A stretch of DNA of 64,000 nucleotides, taken from assembly GCF_042242105.1 (NCBI RefSeq), contig NC_092026.1, forward strand, positions 19,805,191 to 19,869,190. Direction: 5' to 3'. This document shows positions 1 to 36,156 of the stretch, one piece after another (position 1 is the stretch's first letter; each line of letters begins with the position of its first letter). Position numbers and translations under genes: made by a program. The notes below the pieces were generated by a model, which saw only the letters and a program-made list of their open reading frames with translations, did no database searches and was not told the DNA's origin. The DNA comes from Pempheris klunzingeri. Its lineage: Eukaryota; Chordata; Actinopteri; Acropomatiformes; Pempheridae.

Positions 1-1
1 T

Positions 2-26571
<26,570 letters not shown>

Positions 26572-26918
26572 CATTCAGAAAATGTCAGTTTGAATTGTGT
26601 GTCTGTGAGCGAGTGTGTGAGTGTGAGTGTGTGGGTGTGTGTGTGTGTGCCTGTGAGGGTAGAATTGTGTGTGTGTGTCTGTCAGTTGTAATATTGCATG
26701 GATCAGTTCACAAATCTGATTATCATAAAAATACTGCTGAAAATAGGCTTTTGATTGTGCTCTGAGTTTTTCCTCTTTGTTTTCTCAGAAAACATTTCCA
26801 GCAGAACAATGGTAATATACACCTATGTGCCTTATTGTAACTCCTACCAAAGTGATGTACCAGGGGCCGTTTGGCTATAGAGGAATACCAAATGTCATTC
26901 ATCATGTGAAATGTACCA

Positions 26919-26924
26919 AATAAA
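26919..26924 (+). promoter_or_regulatory. Candidate atp1a2 polyadenylation signal
   Basis: Canonical AATAAA about 350 nt after the stop codon, so the 3'UTR would be short. The preceding UTR contains a GT/GA-rich stretch at 26597-26680. Other AATAAA copies further away cannot be excluded. Confidence 0.5.
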
Positions 26925-28398
26925 ATGTATTCCAAACCTTCTTGAGTACATTGATGGATAGACCTTAAACTGGGAGAATACATTAAACAATTTGTCAATT
27001 TCAATTTGTAGGACACAACATGTACCAATAATTCAAGCCAGATCTGGATTTTTATTCAAGAGATGCCACAAAGCACACTAAAAAACAGATTCATTGGCAA
27101 GCTCAGATATATCGGCCACTACAAGCGTATAACAGATATGGCATATACACTGACACTGATATGTATCAGTGTGTATGCCAGTCAATAAGTACCGTAACAA
27201 ATAATTGCAGGACAAAATTGCAAAAGATATGAATAAGGTCATTTAGAATCCGTGATGCAATTATTATTATTATTATTTATATTATATATTATTATTATTT
27301 AGTTTGTTTAGTTTGATTGCAATTATTCATCAAAAATGGTTTGTGTTTATGTTTTAAAAAATGCATCTGTTTTTATTATCATATTTTTCCAAACTGTAAA
27401 ATATCAATATTGGTACCAGCCTCAAAATTCCAGTGCCAGTCAGGCTCTGCCTACGCTCACACTTTCCTGATCTCATCATCCATTATGCATGTCCTTGTGT
27501 CTTCTATTCACTGGACACTCGTTACCGTACTGTCAAAATAGTCGAGACAGAATCGACATGCAGCAAAGCATTTCCTCCTACGTTGCTCATCTCCAGAACC
27601 AGCTCTTTGAGGAACCTATTTGTTCAGAAATCTTTAAATATAAAGTCCAAAGCAATGCTAAAAACTGTTCAAAAAATGACTTACAAGGGGCTTTAAGTAT
27701 CAGAACCTAAACCTTATCTACTTTGAGTCCTACAGTTCATGGTCTCTTCTAATACTTTATGCAACATTAACATAGGAGCAAGCCATTGGGAACCCAGTCT
27801 AGGGCTGCTTCTGGGCATCATTAACCTTACTACCTGTTTGCTGTCTGTATGAGTGTGTATGTAGATGTCTGATTGCTGATGTGTGCCTAAAATACTTTGA
27901 AATACTTTTCTAATACCTGATGTGAGCATTTATTTTTCCTGTGAGTGGATATGGGAGCTGCTCCATATATTCCCATCTGAATATCACATTCACCATTTTG
28001 TTGTTGCTTCGAGTATATCGGATACTAAACTTGTGGCTCCCTGTTTGAGTTGGGGTGAGGTTTTTTTTGTCCTCATCTTCAGATTTTCTTCTGACTTTTG
28101 TTTTGTCTGCTCTTGAAATCTTTAAGGCTGGTGGTTCAGTTACAATGCTATATGTTTGGGCTGTCAAATCATCCCAATTTATTCTAATTTTGTCACATCC
28201 TTGTGTGTTGTTTCCCTGCAATTAATTTTGTCACAGTGTATTTGCATCATTTAATTTGGCAATCCCTTGATATCTATTTTTTGGGGTTATTTTGTGCATC
28301 ACATACAGTAAGGCAAAGAAAAGCAGAAAATCCTCACAAGGGAGATGCTTGAATCACTGAGCATTGTTGCTTTAAAAATGACTTCAATGATTAAAGCA

Positions 28399-28620
28399 GC
28401 AGTAGGTTACTTTTATAAAAATATCTTTTAGTCATATTTGCTGAAACTGTCACTGTACCCTGACAGTAGAATATGAGACAGACAATCTGCGAAAAAATCA
28501 GCTTCTTTTTGCTCCTCCTGGTGCTCCCAATGTCATTTGCAAGAATGCAACGTGCCTGAACGTAAGCAACCAATCAGCAGGACCCACCCCATGACACATG
28601 ACCCTGTGTGGGGAGCTTCA
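28399..28620. repeat. Probable teleost interspersed repeat
   Basis: 'cagtaggttacttttataaaa', 'tgctgaaactgtcactgt', 'cctgacagtagaatatgaga', 'aatctgcgaaaaaatc', 'ggtgctcc' and 'caatcagcagga' occur in the order of a repeat I have seen throughout percomorph genomes. It is followed by (TA)n at 28636-28658. Class unknown. Confidence 0.5.
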
Positions 28621-29137
28621 CAGAACAAATAGTTCTATATATATATATATATATATAGTTCGTGTTTCAATTATACTCCATGGACACAGAGCAGGAGGAG
28701 GAGGTGCTCCGAAGTATTGTGATATGTGGATTCTTGGCAAGCAGTTTCCAAGTTTCCAGTTTCTCGACACAGGTCAGCCAGTGATTCTGCTCCTTTATAA
28801 TGACATGTTGAGCTGATGTTTATTAATAAAATCATGAATTTATAACGCAAAGCACTGCCCCCACACACCTCTATTTATGTCTGCCTGTCCGTCTGCTTCT
28901 GTGTGTCTGCCAGGAGAATGGCTGGAAGATTACCAGCCAGCAGCAGTCAGGAGCCTTGAGACTCCAGGGAGATCACCAGTCTGCACCCCCACAGTCCTGC
29001 CTGCTGGGTTTCCACAGCACGACTGCTTGTGATCTCCCCGGAGGTCTGTGTGGCTCCCATCCGCTACCTGTAGCTCCACGGTCCTGTAGTCTTACCAGCT
29101 TATGCCATACTGGTCACCATTGTATGCCCGGCGTCTT

Positions 29138-29192
29138 CAGGTCATGCACACATAAGCTAACCAGGGCGGTTAGCTTATGTGTGCATGACCTG
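29138..29192. repeat. Perfect 25-bp inverted repeat, 5-nt spacer
   Basis: The left arm (29138-29162, beginning caggtcatgc) and the right arm (29168-29192, ending gcatgacctg) are exact reverse complements. They are separated by agggc (29163-29167). The flanking bases (T29137 and C29193) no longer pair. RNA from either strand would fold into a flawless hairpin. Confidence 0.95.
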
Positions 29193-29499
29193 CTCCTCTG
29201 TGAGGAAGGGTTTCCGAGGCAGAACTGAAGCACAGTGAAGAAGGAGGAAGAGGGAGGTAAAGCCGCACTCTTTCAAATTGTACAGAAGTGTTCACGCTGC
29301 AAGTCACAAAGTGCTGACATACAATTGCTTGAATTTTATATATTATTTGAATTTGTATATATATTGTATATATATCTTAATCTTGTGTGGGTATATATAC
29401 AATTTGAATACTCTACTACCTCTACTGGCATGTAGAATTTGTACATATATATTTACATATACTGTGTTATATTCCTTTTATTCTTATTTTAGTATTGTT

Positions 29500-29567
29500 A
29501 CTATTTTTGCACCAACTGGAGTAGCGCTCCTAATTTCATTGTACAAACGCAATGACAATAAAGGCTA

Positions 29568-29642
<75 letters not shown>

Positions 29643-29673
29643 CTATACTATACTATACTATACTATACTATAC
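29500..29673 (+). mobile_element. 3' end of an L2-type LINE with expanded terminal satellite
   Basis: 'caccaactggagtagcgctc', 'aatttcattgtacaa' and 'aatgacaataaaggc' are the standard 3' end of fish L2-like non-LTR elements, which terminate in short tandem units. Here the tail is (TA)n at 29571-29638 followed by (ACTAT)n at 29641-29673. No reverse transcriptase sequence is present, so it is a 5'-truncated copy. How far it extends upstream of 29500 is unclear. Confidence 0.6.
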
Positions 29674-30428
29674 GCTGTATAGATACTGTTTATTTATCTC
29701 AAATTATCAAACTGATGCCCGACGGGTGGGACGCATTGCAAATACAGTTGAGCTGGGCTCGACTTTGTTCAGCGTTCCAATGACGTAGTGAAGCATGAAT
29801 CAATCCTATTATTTTTGTTTGCTTTACCATTGCTGCTAGCTAGCTCCCTAGCTATTAAACACCAGTATTTTATTTACCAGCCTGGAAGGCTGTTGCAGGT
29901 GTAACTTTCATTTAACGTACATGTATGTAACGTACATTTTCAAATCACAAAGGCAAAGTTTTGAGTTGTCTTGAGTGCCAAGTTGCCATGTTTTGAGTTA
30001 TTAGCTAGCTGACACTATGCTAGCTAATGTTAGCTTCTGTTTATTGCTACTAAATCATGTTTACTACCTATAAAGATGTCCATGACAATAACCACATTCA
30101 CCAGTGTTTGAGCAACACTTCAGCCGTGACTTAATGTCTGTGTTGCTGGCCACGTGTGGCTGTTTTTCACTGGCGAATCAGTTCATTGAACAGGCTAATG
30201 TTTCAACTCCAAGCTTGACAGCTGCACATGGTTATACACTTTACTTCCTCTATTACTAATTTATGTAAATGATTTATTCATTTATTAATTGCTTGCATTT
30301 CATGTATTGCAGTTGGAAAAGTCACCAGTCACCAGCTCACCAGTATGGAGACATTTCAAGGTGTGCAGCAAAGACCAACATGGTCCCAGACTGACCTTCT
30401 GCTGTCACGCCGTCAAGGTTTTAGATAA

Positions 30429-30488
30429 CCACGTGGAGTAACAACATCCGACAACATCACTTCCGTTCACTTCTTGTCAAACATGGCG
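30429..30488 (+). promoter_or_regulatory. Candidate sdhc core promoter with E-box, ETS and YY1-like sites
   Basis: Upstream of and over the start codon are a palindromic CCACGTGG E-box (30429-30436), CACTTCCG (30458-30465; reverse complement CGGAAGTG, an ETS/GABPA-type site) and AACATGGCG (30480-30488), which resembles the YY1 element that overlaps initiator ATGs. ETS plus YY1 is a known arrangement for nuclear genes of respiratory subunits. The 5'UTR would then be very short. The transcription start is not visible in the sequence. Confidence 0.5.
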
Positions 30489-30499
30489 CTGCTCCTAAG
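30483..30499 (+). CDS. sdhc: sdhc exon 1 (start of presequence)
   Basis: 17 nt coding MALLL plus two bases of Arg6, with donor gtcagt. This ATG is the only one giving the family's length and the MA-LLLR start, and it lies within an AACATGGCG context. Confidence 0.9.
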
Positions 30500-33400
30500 G
30501 TCAGTACATCTGTGCTACATAATGTTTGTACTCGACCAAAGCTTTTTCTGCCGTTTTTCGGCGTTAACGTGTCAAATAGACGCAGTCATAGCCTGCTGTC
30601 GTTACAGTTGAAGACAATCCGCCCGATTGTAACTTAATTTTAATGTAAATAAGGTGCGACACGGCGCTAGCTGACGTTAGCTAGCATGCTAACGCTAGCT
30701 GTTATCGGGTATGTGAGTGGACTTTGGTTGCGGTTGTTATTCATGACGGACTCAAACGGTTATATTTGCTGCCTTTAGGTCATCTTGTAGGCGGTGTAGG
30801 ACACACACGTAATTCGCCGATGTTCAGATAGGCTTCCCAATATGAATGTTTGGTCTGGTTTAGCTTGGAGTTAACCGGTGGTGCACATAGCTAACTTACA
30901 TTGTCGTCCCTTTATCACCAGTGTGTTTGCACAGTAGAAAATCAAGTGCTTGTTGAACTGTGACCACTTCATCGACCTTAAGTGGCTGTCAAACACAGCG
31001 TCGCTATTTGTTACTGTTCCAAGAAATGAGTTTATTCCTTCTTCCGCACGGTAGAGACCTCGTTAAGCAGCCACTGACAGCTTCACCTTGCTCATCTGTT
31101 AATCTCCTCCTCGATCAGATTGATTTGGTTTGGCTGAGATGCTCAAAATGTGAGTTAGCATTGTCTGATTTAGTAACTAATTAAAAGAAGAGTTCCTTCA
31201 AATATTTATGTAAGTCTGTTTAGGGCAGACTAACAGTACAGTAGGCAATAAAAAATCATGCTGTCAAAAATACTTAGACTTAGATCTAGCTTAGACTTAG
31301 CAGCCGCTTTGTAGTGTTGATATCATCATGTATATTTTTATCCATAGTCTAAAATTGATTAAGTAATAGATGAAAGTACTACTAGAAAGTATACCATGTG
31401 GTGGATACAAGATACCATCTAGTTATTTTTCTTCTCCTTTAATTGACTGTAGAGGCAAAAACCCTGGTAACAAGTAAGGTCCTAATTCCATCATGTCTGT
31501 CTTGTCTGTAGGACGGTGGCACGTCAGGGTGTCTGTATCTCCAGACCACACTACAGTCTCCTGTACAGACAGTAAGTAGTTTGTGTGAGAGAGAAAGAGC
31601 ACTCTGATTCACATACATATACTGTCACAACTCTCAGTGTTTCTGATTGTAAATGGTTTTAAATGTCTGTACTCTGTATTTTCTCTCCACTACAGTGCCG
31701 CTCCAATGGGAACCACAGCCAAGGAGGAGATGAACAAGTTTTGGTCCAAAAATGCCACACTAAACAGACCCATGTCTCCTCACCTCACCATTTACAAGTA
31801 CGTACTTGTATGTCACATGCAGTGTATAATGTGTAATCTCAAGTAAAGGATGGAGATGACTCAGTTGTTCAAGTGAAATTATATTCTCATTTATGTTTCA
31901 TAATTTCTGTTTAATACTTTTACAGACACCAAGAATCCACTGCAGCACAATATTATCTTGAAAATAATATTGCTGTCAAAAATAAATGCTCAGATCATGC
32001 AGTGTTTTCATTCTTTTAATGCTGATAAAACAGCGGGCCAAGCCGCCATAACCAGAGATTTCCATTCCTTTGGATACATTTTGTGCCTTGATGTACTGTC
32101 AAGCTTTTAGAATCCTCCACCAGCACTAAAAAAAAAACATTTGTATTCAATATGTGCCTTTGTCATTTCTCACTGTGTTTCCCTTTTCACCTTTCTGGGA
32201 TCATTCTTATGGCTGGTCTATGTCCGGGCACTGTTTCTGCCACTTGCAGTCCATTGGTTGTTTCCAACATCGATCTAATTGCTTTAAATGCAGTGGTTTA
32301 AATCCTACTCTGTCACCTGTTTGAAATTACTCACCAACATTTGAAATTCTAAAAATACCTCCCACGGCAGCTTTGCCTTGTGAGTCTGAAAGTCCTTTTT
32401 TCTTCGGCACTATGCATAGCCTGAGCCAAACCTGAAACAATACAGTTTTTAGAATTCACATAAAAGTCACTGAATGCTGAACAATCAGACCTGTGGTTTG
32501 GAGTGTGTTTCAACCACACACATCTGCCGCCATAGTAAAGAGTCTTTTTTTGTGTTCTGTAGCTGGTCCATCCCCATGTTGATGTCCATCACACACAGAG
32601 GAACTGGAGTGGGGCTCAGTGGAGGTAACACATCTGCTTTTTTTCTTTGTCATCCATATCCTAGCGAATATTCTTTCTCCTTTTAAATTAGTTTGATCTT
32701 AAAATAGCAGAGTTATTCCACATTGGAGAAAAGAATCACTTTGATACAGGTGTTATGACATCAAAGTGTAGTAATTCTCCTGCCACTGTCAGCTTTTGAT
32801 TGATCCCGAAAATCTCTTTAGGGCATTTTAGTCCATCGCAATTGATTTCTGCTAAGAGCATTTACTGGCATCGCAAAACAGAAGTTGTTCAATACAGTTC
32901 AAGCTTTCTGCATGTTAAAATCATGTCTAACGCTGGACGGTTAACAGCTTTTAGTCATTTGCCTTGTGTCGAGGTTGAGCCTGTCTTACTGTGACCTCAC
33001 ACGTCAGTACAGCTGACCTTGGTGCACCATGATGTAAAAGCTGGTCCAGTTTTGTTTATATGTTAATGGGTTCAATAAAGGTCAGCACCGTCAGCTGGCA
33101 GTCTCTCACTCTGTCTCATCTTTCTATCCCCATCACATGTGCTCCATCACAGTGTCTGAAATCAACTTTCTGGCTCCCTTGCAAAGGGCTGGTGAACTAA
33201 AAATGTCACCTGCTGATAGTAATCTTTCCGAGCCACATTGATTGGTTGATACATTGTCATTGTAATCTTGAGATATCCTGTCCTTCCCTTTCAGTGCTTT
33301 TTTTCTTTGGGGAGTAAAACTCTTTAACTCTAAAACTTTTATTTTAAAGGTTGTTTATTCTCTAATATGTGATGGGTGTGCTTTTTTACATTTTTTTTTT

Positions 33401-34402
33401 TTATGCCTGATTTGTGCACCTCTGCTTTTTGTGTTGACACAAATCCACACCTACTGTGTGGTTCCACAAGGAAACGGCATTAACTTTCTTCTACCATTAG
33501 GCTTTTTAATCATCCAGACAGCACAGACACTGAGTGCAGTACATTGTAGCAAGCTGTCAATGGGGAGCCTGTTTGATACGGCACCATTGTTTGGCCTTCA
33601 TTTAATTTAGTCAGCAGGGAAAAAGTCTTTACATAACTGAGATATTCAGAAGTTTAAAAATGTCTGGTCAGTGGAGGTATGGTGACTCATGGAGTCTTAA
33701 ACAGCAAAGACAAATGGTAGTGGCATGCTGGTCCTTGACATGTGTAAATTTCTCTCTAATAGCCATGCATGCACCACATATTTCTCCAACGCCCACTCAC
33801 AAACACACCATGTCTAGTGTCTGGTCTCATTACTCCTGTCTGTGTCTAGCTATCTCAGTCTTTGCCGCGGCAGCGCTGGTATTACCGGGAAATTATCCCT
33901 ACTACCTGGACTTGATCCACTCGCTGTCCATCGGCCCTTTTCTCATTGGGCTGGCCAAGCTCGGCATCGCCTTCCCCGTATCTTACCACACCTTTAACGG
34001 CGTCCGCCACTTGGTAAGACTCAATGATTTCATTCATAGACGTAGCTCATTTTTGTTTTTCCCATACAGGAGTCTATTTGACGTTCTTTGGTAGCTGTTA
34101 TCATGTTTGATGTAGTCTGTGGACACCTCAGTTTAACCTTTTTATTGGGAACAGATCTATGCAATTTGTTAGACGTTTGTCATGAATGCTCATTTTAATG
34201 ATTTCCTAGAACACATGTCCCACATTTGCCAAAATTTATCAGCCTATGGTATTTCTTATGCTAAATTTTCTTCTTTCTCTTCTCTTATTTAAATCAGTAT
34301 TGGGACATAGGCAAGGGCTTCAGAATCCCAGAGGTCTACCGCACCGGCTACACAGTGATTGGTCTGTCCATCATCACCTCCCTAGCGGTGGCTTTTCTCT
34401 GA
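30483..34402 (+). CDS. sdhc: Succinate dehydrogenase cytochrome b560 subunit, mitochondrial (complete)
   Basis: Large membrane-anchor subunit of respiratory complex II in the inner mitochondrial membrane. With SDHD it holds heme b and the ubiquinone site for the SDHA/SDHB dehydrogenase. Six coding exons (30483-30499, 31512-31571, 31696-31797, 32563-32624, 33850-34013, 34298-34402) total 510 nt, giving 169 aa, the length I recall for human SDHC. An Arg- and hydrophobic-rich N-terminus serves as the targeting presequence. Then come [32 protein letters not shown] and three membrane helices. The quinone-site residues Ser68 and Arg72 (MSITHRGTG) and heme ligand His127 ([11 protein letters not shown]) are present. 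It is bordered by atp1a2 upstream and a tRNA downstream, all on the + strand. Confidence 0.97.
31512..31571 (+). CDS. sdhc: sdhc exon 2 (presequence)
   Basis: 60 nt, residues 6-26 ([19 protein letters not shown]). It is basic, with no acidic residue, as expected of a mitochondrial targeting peptide. Acceptor 'ctgtag', donor gtaagt, ending in phase 2. Confidence 0.88.
31696..31797 (+). CDS. sdhc: sdhc exon 3 (matrix N-terminal segment)
   Basis: 102 nt, residues 26-60. It encodes [16 protein letters not shown] and [10 protein letters not shown], the strongly conserved segment near the start of the mature protein. Acceptor 'ctacag', donor gtacgt. Confidence 0.96.
32563..32624 (+). CDS. sdhc: sdhc exon 4 (quinone-site helix)
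   Basis: 62 nt, residues 60-81. It encodes [20 protein letters not shown]. Ser68 and Arg72 correspond to residues lining the ubiquinone pocket. Acceptor 'ctgtag', donor gtaaca. Confidence 0.96.
33850..34013 (+). CDS. sdhc: sdhc exon 5 (helices I and II, heme ligand)
   Basis: 164 nt, residues 81-135. It includes [33 protein letters not shown] and FNGVRHL. His127 is the axial heme b ligand. Acceptor 'tgtctag', donor gtaaga. A longer frame open upstream of the acceptor is intronic. Confidence 0.96.
34298..34402 (+). CDS. sdhc: sdhc exon 6 (third helix and stop)
   Basis: 105 nt, residues 136-169. It encodes [20 protein letters not shown], the hydrophobic helix [14 protein letters not shown], and TGA at 34400-34402. 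WD.GKG.+IP is conserved with human. Confidence 0.96.
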   Translation, partial: YWDIGKGFRIPEVYRTGYTVIGLSIITSLAVAFL

Positions 34403-34548
34403 ACACAAGACAAGAAGAGAAGCGCAGAAAGGAAAGGAAAGGAAAGCAGAGGAGGGAGTGGAAGGGATTGTGGACTGGATGCACTGTCGGAGTTTTGTGT
34501 ATATGTTCTGTTTTGGCCCTCTGCAGGCCCCATTTCATCAAAGTATTA

Positions 34549-34554
34549 AATAAA
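34549..34554 (+). promoter_or_regulatory. sdhc polyadenylation signal
   Basis: AATAAA about 147 nt after the sdhc stop, within 'gtattaaataaagaatt'. This makes a short 3'UTR. The 'aaaggaaaggaaagg' GA stretch lies in the UTR at about 34426-34445. Confidence 0.75.
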
Positions 34555-36058
34555 GAATTATATTATCCCGTACACAGAAAAGGTGTTGTGATGTTTTGTC
34601 CCTCGGAATTAATTATACTCCAGGAAGCTTTTAGGTCATCAAATGCTGGGAGAGTGCAAAGTGCATGCAAATGTAACCCAGTTTATTTCATTCTTGTTCT
34701 CGGTGTGAACAACAACCAGCGGCCAAAATTAGATGTGTCCTACATGTTATATCCTTATGTAATTTGTCTAATCGTGCTGTGACGTCAAATTCATTAATCA
34801 CTTTTCTTTGCCCTAAGTGTTCAGTCACTGCCAGCTCAACCAGTGCGCCTGCTGGTTGTCTCTGTGCAATGGACCGGTGTTTTCTGTAGAGTGGCTGTTT
34901 ATTGTAGGCCGTCATTTATATTTTACCTTCTCCGGGCAGCAGCTGCTCCGATGCATTTTTAACACCAGGAAAGAGAGTGGCTGAAATGTGGAGAGGCAGC
35001 CCAGTGGTGGAAGCTGAGTATGTGAACAGGCCCCTCACCAGCAGCCTGCCTCAGGCCTTACCTCCCACTGAGCCACACTGGAGCTGCACACTGCACCTGA
35101 ACAGCTTTTGTCCTGCAGTGTTGAATAAAAGCAAGCTGGGATGTAATGTCAGATCCAACTTCGTTTATGCAGGGTACACTAACAAATGCACACAGGGAAA
35201 AAACAACCATAAATGTTGTGGGGAGGAGGCTGCACCCTCACTGTTCAGTACCAGCTGGTAGATTGACTGTGAACTTGCAGTGAATGAAACAAAGTGACCG
35301 CCAAGTGTAGTTAGCCCCGACAAAATGGATCAATTTGTTTCCGGTGGCTCGAAGGGAAAATACTTATCAACTTGCACTTCCTTTCATTTTGCCCTTCATA
35401 TAAAATATACTTGTAATTGTCACTGCAAAAACAACACTTGCAAAACTGCTTTTTGTGTGTGGCACTTTGGCTGATTGCAGAGATTCCAGCATCTTGGCGA
35501 TTCCCTAAATTGAGCCTAATCCATGTTACAGGCACATTTCCATCTGAACTGGAGATCCATTGGACTGGGTTTTCCCACTGTGATTGATGGGAAAATTGCT
35601 GAAACTCTGCAGGGTTTAAGACTTGATTTGCTTACAGTCTGTTCACACCAAACCCCTTGGAAATGTTTCCCATTTTTAGAGTAAAACAAACTTGGGTAAT
35701 AAAAACACGGGCTATTCACTTGAGCTATTTCCTGTGAGGAGCGAGCACCGTGCCACACACCTACTGATGCATTTACAATATAAAAATGTTCCATCTTTTG
35801 GTTTTGCTCCGATAATATCGCCATTATGATGTTTCGATGTGATAACCTGTGTGGAAGCAGTGGGGGATGGAGAGCAGGCTCTATCGCCGTCTCTATGAGG
35901 CATACACAGATTAATGATTACGCTGCTGCAGCACCCCCTACCGGCCGGCAGGATATCGTCCACAGGGCTGCGGTCCTGATGCTGAGGGATGGTGAGGATG
36001 CTGCGCAGGGCTGGGAGGGGGAGTATAAACCCGCTTTTGATCAGAAAAATGTGTCACA
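34555..36058. other. Spacer between sdhc and tRNA-Arg
   Basis: 1.5 kb with no supported gene and no repeat I can name. The last part (about 35840-36050) is somewhat richer in G+C and CpG. Confidence 0.65.
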
Positions 36059-36132
36059 GTCTCTGTGGCGCAATGGAATAGCGCGCTGGACTTCTAATCC
36101 AGAGGCTCCGGGTTCGAGTCCCGGCAGAGATG
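36059..36132 (+). tRNA. tRNA-Arg, anticodon UCU
   Basis: 74-nt intronless tRNA that folds fully. The acceptor stem is GTCTCTG (36059-36065) with CAGAGAT (36125-36131), including one G-U pair, and discriminator G at 36132. The D arm is around GGCGCAATGG. The anticodon stem is CTGGA/TCCAG with loop CTTCTAA; anticodon TCT is at 36093-36095, with U33 before it and A37 after it. The T arm is CCGGG TTCGAGT CCCGG. It decodes AGA. No CCA is encoded, as in eukaryotes. Most vertebrate tRNA-Arg-UCU genes that I recall have an intron. This one does not, and it closely resembles the mammalian n-Tr20 (Arg-TCT-4) isodecoder from memory. A Pol III terminator lies 20 nt downstream. Confidence 0.97.
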
Positions 36133-36151
36133 TGGGTGATATCACAGTGGC

Positions 36152-36156
36152 TTTTT
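36152..36156 (+). terminator. RNA polymerase III terminator of the tRNA gene
   Basis: TTTTT run 20 nt after the tRNA 3' end. It is the first run of four or more T on the coding strand, giving a trailer of about 19 nt. Confidence 0.85.

Larger units (their letters stand above)
26925..30428. other. Intergenic region atp1a2 to sdhc
   Basis: About 3.5 kb without a supported gene. It contains an ATT/TA-rich patch (27258-27300), a 40-bp imperfect palindrome (27140-27179), a probable interspersed repeat (28399-28620), a (TA)n run (28636-28658), a perfect inverted repeat (29138-29192), a LINE 3' tail (about 29500-29673) and 'tagctagc'-rich DNA to 30060. A short open frame at 28956-29228 has no recognisable product. 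Confidence 0.7.
30500..33849 (+). other. sdhc introns 1 to 4, no further gene
   Basis: The gaps between exons (30500-31511, 31572-31695, 31798-32562, 32625-33849) are mostly AT-rich with T-runs. Intron 1 begins with a GC-richer segment containing 'gctagc' and 'gttagc' words at about 30660-30705. No other coding sequence is supported. Confidence 0.75.

Noticed and set aside
28956..29228. 90-codon frame upstream of the perfect hairpin
   Set aside because: It has no signal, domain or splice context that I can recognise, and it runs through the inverted repeat.
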